Below are positions 4,860 through 7,195 of a stretch of 7,195 nt of DNA, one piece after another. Position numbers and translations under genes: made by a program. Source of the DNA: Moraxella lacunata (GTDB lineage Bacteria > Pseudomonadota > Gammaproteobacteria > Pseudomonadales > Moraxellaceae); assembly GCF_002027545.1 (NCBI RefSeq), contig NZ_MXAN01000071.1:1-7195 (forward strand), written 5' to 3'. The first letter of the stretch is position 1, and every line of letters starts with the position of its first letter. A model generated the notes under the pieces. It was not told the origin of the DNA, ran no database searches, and was given only the letters and a program-made list of their open reading frames with translations.

Positions 4860-5582
4860 CTAAATCTGCCGATACACTTCATCAAACGGCACACGAAACC
4901 GCTCGCCCCATACGCCCTGCTCGCTACGCACACCGCACGACACCACCATGTTAATCTCGGCAGTGGCAGGCAGTCTAAGCAGGGTCTTTATCATCGCCCC
5001 ATCAAAGCCTTCCATAGGGCAAGTATCAAGCCCACGCTCGCTCATGGCAAGCATGAACGTCTGAGCGACCAGCCCACAACTTTTGTGCATGACGATACGA
5101 ATGTCATCTTTTGAGACGTCCTTTTGCATGGGGCGAACCTTTGAGATGGCACACGCCACGCCCTTTCTTGCCGTCCCCACCAGTGGCACATCTTGGGTAT
5201 AGAGCAGGGGCATGAGCCGATTATAATAATGGTCAAACTTCTTAATACGTCTGTCCACCTTGTGAGCAGGGCTATATGTACGCACATTTTCGCGCTCAAA
5301 GGCAAACACCGATGTGGCACGCTGTCTGTGCAAATCAGGGCGTATCACGAACACCACCATTTGGTCGGCGGTCGTGGCAGAGCTTTGGGATAGGCAGGCT
5401 TTGGCGAGTGTGGCAAGTGTGGCTTTATCGGTGATGTGATAGCACTCGTACAGTTGCATGTTAGAGCTGGTCGGGGCAAGCGTGGCAAGGGCTAGGCAAT
5501 CCTTGACGATGTTGGGGTCAATCGGCGTGGGTAGGTACTCACGCACGGCACGGCGATGGTGCAAGATGTCAGATAGGGTCAT
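4860..5582 (-). CDS. nitroreductase-family FMN oxidoreductase
   Basis: The 240-residue protein has the family landmarks for FMN binding: RRAVREY (10-16), APTSSNMQ (36-43), the segment GLDTCPMEGFD (184-194) and a C-terminal CGVRSEQ (216-222). Family enzymes are cytoplasmic NAD(P)H-dependent flavoproteins that reduce nitroaromatics, quinones or other small molecules. The natural substrate is unknown here. The region at about 100-160 is longer and more basic than in minimal members (VDRRIKKFDHYYNRLMPLLY) and is rich in aromatic residues, which may shape the substrate pocket or the dimer interface. The ATG at 5582 lacks a clear ribosome-binding site, but the next frame features fit a start here because RRAVREY normally lies about 10 residues in. 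It does not resemble NfsA. NfsB-like or other subgroup membership is undecided. Confidence 0.87.
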   Translation of the reverse strand: MTLSDILHHRRAVREYLPTPIDPNIVKDCLALATLAPTSSNMQLYECYHITDKATLATLAKACLSQSSATTADQMVVFVIRPDLHRQRATSVFAFERENVRTYSPAHKVDRRIKKFDHYYNRLMPLLYTQDVPLVGTARKGVACAISKVRPMQKDVSKDDIRIVMHKSCGLVAQTFMLAMSERGLDTCPMEGFDGAMIKTLLRLPATAEINMVVSCGVRSEQGVWGERFRVPFDEVYRQI

Positions 5583-5611
5583 AATCTAAGTCGGTTGGGT
5601 GTGAAATAAAT

Positions 5612-5620
5612 ATTATAGCA
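5612..5620 (-). promoter_or_regulatory. extended -10 promoter of the nitroreductase gene
   Basis: On the minus strand TGC followed by TATAAT (5620-5612) forms a full extended -10. No good -35 is seen at 17 bases. The leader would be roughly 25 bases. Confidence 0.5.
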
Positions 5621-5645
5621 TGGTTGGTGCAGTGATGATTTGGCA

Positions 5646-5674
5646 TTTTTGCATAAAAATTTTTGCATAAAAAA
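5646..5674. repeat. tandem 14-bp A/T repeat, two copies
   Basis: TTTTTGCATAAAAA occurs at 5646-5659 and again immediately at 5660-5673, with one extra A. Each unit is nearly self-complementary. A related string, TTTTTGCATGAAAAA, lies at 156-170 in the fabF leader. The second copy supplies the T-run of the terminator at 5669-5695 on the minus strand. Confidence 0.8.
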
Positions 5675-5695
5675 GGGCGAATTATTCCGCCCTTT
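5669..5695 (-). terminator. intrinsic terminator after paeA
   Basis: On the minus strand AAAGGGCG (5695-5688) pairs with CGCCCTTT (5679-5672) around an 8-base loop, followed by six T (5674-5669). It lies 37 bases beyond the paeA stop. Between them are overlapping short palindromes, AACATATGTT (5696-5705) and ATGTTTAAACAT (5701-5712). Confidence 0.9.
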
Positions 5696-5732
5696 AACAT
5701 ATGTTTAAACATCTTTAAAAATGCATATCACC

Positions 5733-7058
5733 CTACATCCAGCCCCTATCCGCCACTTCTTCGGTATCGCTTGGCAGACGAGTTACCAGCACTTGGTCAA
5801 TCTTATAATGGTCAATGTCCACCACTTCAAATTTTAGATTTTCATGCACGACAAAATCGGCAGGGCGTGGAATCTTCCGCAAGCGATACATGATAAAGCC
5901 CGCCAACGTCTCATAGTGATCCCAATCTTCAAACTCCACCACATCAAGGGCGTGCTTGACATCATCAATCGGCGTGCTACCGTCAATGAGCCATGAGTTT
6001 TCATCACGGCGGATAATCTGCTGTTCTTCTTCAATGGGCGACCCCCAGTCTCCCATGACCGTCATCATGATGTCGGACAATGTGATGACCCCGACCACCC
6101 ACGCATATTCGTTGATGACGACCGCAAATTTTTCTTTACTGGCACGAAATTTATCCAAAAGTTCGGACAAAGTGAGCGTATCAGGGATAATCAGCACGTT
6201 ACGAATGGTAGATTCATTAAGCTGTACAAACGATTGGTTGTTGAGTAGCCTTACCAAAATGTCTTTGGTGTCCACATAGCCGATGACTTGGTCAATGGTC
6301 TCATTACACACCAAAAATTTGGAATACGGAAACTCGGCTATCTTTTGTCGCATGGACTCTTCGGACTCGCCCAGCGTAAAATACACCACGTCTTCACGCA
6401 CGGTCATCGATGACGGTACGGTACGCTCTTCTAGCTCAAAGACATTTTCAATAAAATGCTGTTCTTGTTGCAGCACCACACCTGCTTCTGCCCCTGCGTC
6501 CATAATGGCGGAGACGTCATCAAAGGTAATACTCTCTTCTCGCACGGTATTGATTTTGAACAGGCGAAATGTGGTATTGGCAATGCCGTTGATAATCCAC
6601 ACAAGCGGTTTGACCACCTTGATGACCACCAACATGGGATTGATGACCGCTAGGGCGACCTTTTCGGGGTTTATCATCGCAATGCGTTTGGGAATCAAAT
6701 CAGCATATAGGATAAAGATAAGCGTTACCACCGCAAAGCTCGTAAAAAAGGCGATACTCTCTGTCCATTGCCCTTGATAAAACTGTCCGATAAACTGGGC
6801 AAAATAAGGACGTAACGCCCCTTCTCCCACCGAACCACCAAGGATAGCAACCGCATTTAGACCGATTTGGCTTGTCGCAAAAAAGTCCGCCGAATTTTCT
6901 TGCAAGTGCATGATTTTGTCGGCACGAGTGTCGCCCCCTTCGGAGATGAGTTTTAATTTCAATTTTCTTGCCCCTGCTAGGGCAATCTCAGAAATTGAAA
7001 AAAAACTTGACACCAATATCAATATGGCGATCAAAAATAAATGTTGTAATAAATCCAT
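5733..7058 (-). CDS. paeA: CNNM/CBS/CorC-HlyC membrane protein, PaeA (YtfL)-like polyamine exporter
   Basis: The 441-residue inner-membrane protein closely matches E. coli PaeA/YtfL along its length, for example FFSISEIALA, QIGLNAVAILGG, ADLIPKRIAMI, NVFELEERTVPSSMT, SKFLVCNETID, IPDTLTLSE and RDENSWLIDG. E. coli PaeA exports cadaverine and putrescine. Domain order is a CNNM transmembrane domain (about 1-190; hydrophobic stretches near 5-20, 60-77, 103-122 and 134-160), a CBS pair (about 215-340) and a CorC_HlyC domain (about 350-430). Older annotations of this family read 'hemolysin' or 'magnesium/cobalt efflux'. A TTG at 7070 would add four residues, but the ATG at 7058 fits the family N-terminus better; only a weak GAG precedes it at seven bases. 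The gene is intact and appears to be a single unit. Polyamine export is inferred from orthology. Confidence 0.9.
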   Translation of the reverse strand: MDLLQHLFLIAILILVSSFFSISEIALAGARKLKLKLISEGGDTRADKIMHLQENSADFFATSQIGLNAVAILGGSVGEGALRPYFAQFIGQFYQGQWTESIAFFTSFAVVTLIFILYADLIPKRIAMINPEKVALAVINPMLVVIKVVKPLVWIINGIANTTFRLFKINTVREESITFDDVSAIMDAGAEAGVVLQQEQHFIENVFELEERTVPSSMTVREDVVYFTLGESEESMRQKIAEFPYSKFLVCNETIDQVIGYVDTKDILVRLLNNQSFVQLNESTIRNVLIIPDTLTLSELLDKFRASKEKFAVVINEYAWVVGVITLSDIMMTVMGDWGSPIEEEQQIIRRDENSWLIDGSTPIDDVKHALDVVEFEDWDHYETLAGFIMYRLRKIPRPADFVVHENLKFEVVDIDHYKIDQVLVTRLPSDTEEVADRGWM

Positions 7059-7119
7059 GTGAATGCTCAAAATGTTTTGTCATAATTTACCCTGCTCTCA
7101 ACCTTATAAGTCGTATGGT

Positions 7120-7178
7120 AGGGTGCGTACCACGCACCTTTTAAATAGAAAATCTTATTGGTGCTTGATACGCACCCT
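7120..7178. repeat. imperfect inverted repeat, REP/MITE-like palindromic element
   Basis: AGGGTGCGTACCACGCACC (7120-7138) and GGTGCTTGATACGCACCCT (7160-7178) are inverted copies matching at 17 of 19 positions around a 21-base AT-rich loop. Each arm can also fold by itself, for instance GGTGCGT (7122-7128) with ACGCACC (7132-7138). This nested dyad is typical of small interspersed palindromic repeats. It lies about 60 bases upstream of paeA. No gene is visible from 7071 to the window end. Confidence 0.7.
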
Positions 7179-7195
7179 TGTATATCTCCAATGAG

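Noticed and set aside
5956..6777. Plus-strand frames opposite paeA
   Set aside because: They are low-complexity Ser/Thr-rich translations antisense to a well-conserved protein, with no ribosome-binding sites or family signature.
5733..7058. Hemolysin or magnesium/cobalt efflux protein
   Set aside because: These are legacy names for the CNNM/CBS/CorC-HlyC family. The close match to E. coli PaeA supports polyamine export better.
1..7195. CRISPR array, tRNA, rRNA, riboswitch or insertion sequence
   Set aside because: No regularly spaced repeats, no tRNA cloverleaf or rRNA core sequence that I can recognise, no known riboswitch core and no transposase-like frame were found.

Overview
The window looks like a chromosomal segment of a gammaproteobacterium of the Moraxellaceae, most likely Moraxella. 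This rests on the AT-rich intergenic DNA with CGCCC/GGGCG-rich coding stretches and on the protein types present. It is a judgement from sequence style, not from a search. No plasmid, phage, CRISPR or insertion-sequence genes are visible. Genes are mostly single units, each with its own promoter and intrinsic terminator.

Layout. Bases 1-332 are an AT-rich leader with candidate promoters, one sitting inside a palindrome. They lead into fabF (333-1646), the beta-ketoacyl-ACP synthase II of fatty-acid elongation. A strong hairpin at 1653-1681 separates fabF from a convergent gene for a small secreted protein with an EF-hand-like loop and four cysteines (1701-2189, minus). An AT-rich, accessory-looking stretch follows. 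It holds an unrecognised protein with one predicted membrane segment (2304-2786, minus) and, divergent from it, a Cro/CI-type helix-turn-helix regulator (2950-3332) broken by an apparent one-base deletion. The shared control region contains a perfect 16-bp palindrome. Downstream lie a run of nine C and a 22-bp palindrome.

Next is a 46-residue ribosomal protein L36 of the zinc-independent YkgO type (3472-3612). Its -10 region is overlapped by a good match to a Zur operator, so the window carries a probable zinc-starvation switch: when zinc is scarce Zur would release the promoter and a zinc-free L36 could replace the zinc-binding form. It is followed by an outer-membrane-type lipoprotein of unknown function (3782-4240), a single-domain hemerythrin-like protein (4359-4823), a convergent nitroreductase-family flavoprotein (4860-5582, minus), and a CNNM/CBS/CorC-HlyC membrane protein closely resembling E. 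coli PaeA/YtfL, a polyamine exporter (5733-7058, minus). The right edge carries an imperfect inverted repeat (7120-7178) that looks like a small palindromic interspersed repeat.

The genes do not form one pathway. The best-supported regulatory story is Zur-ykgO. The most unusual locus is the broken regulator facing an unknown membrane protein across a palindrome. I see no convincing evidence of an entirely new multi-gene system.
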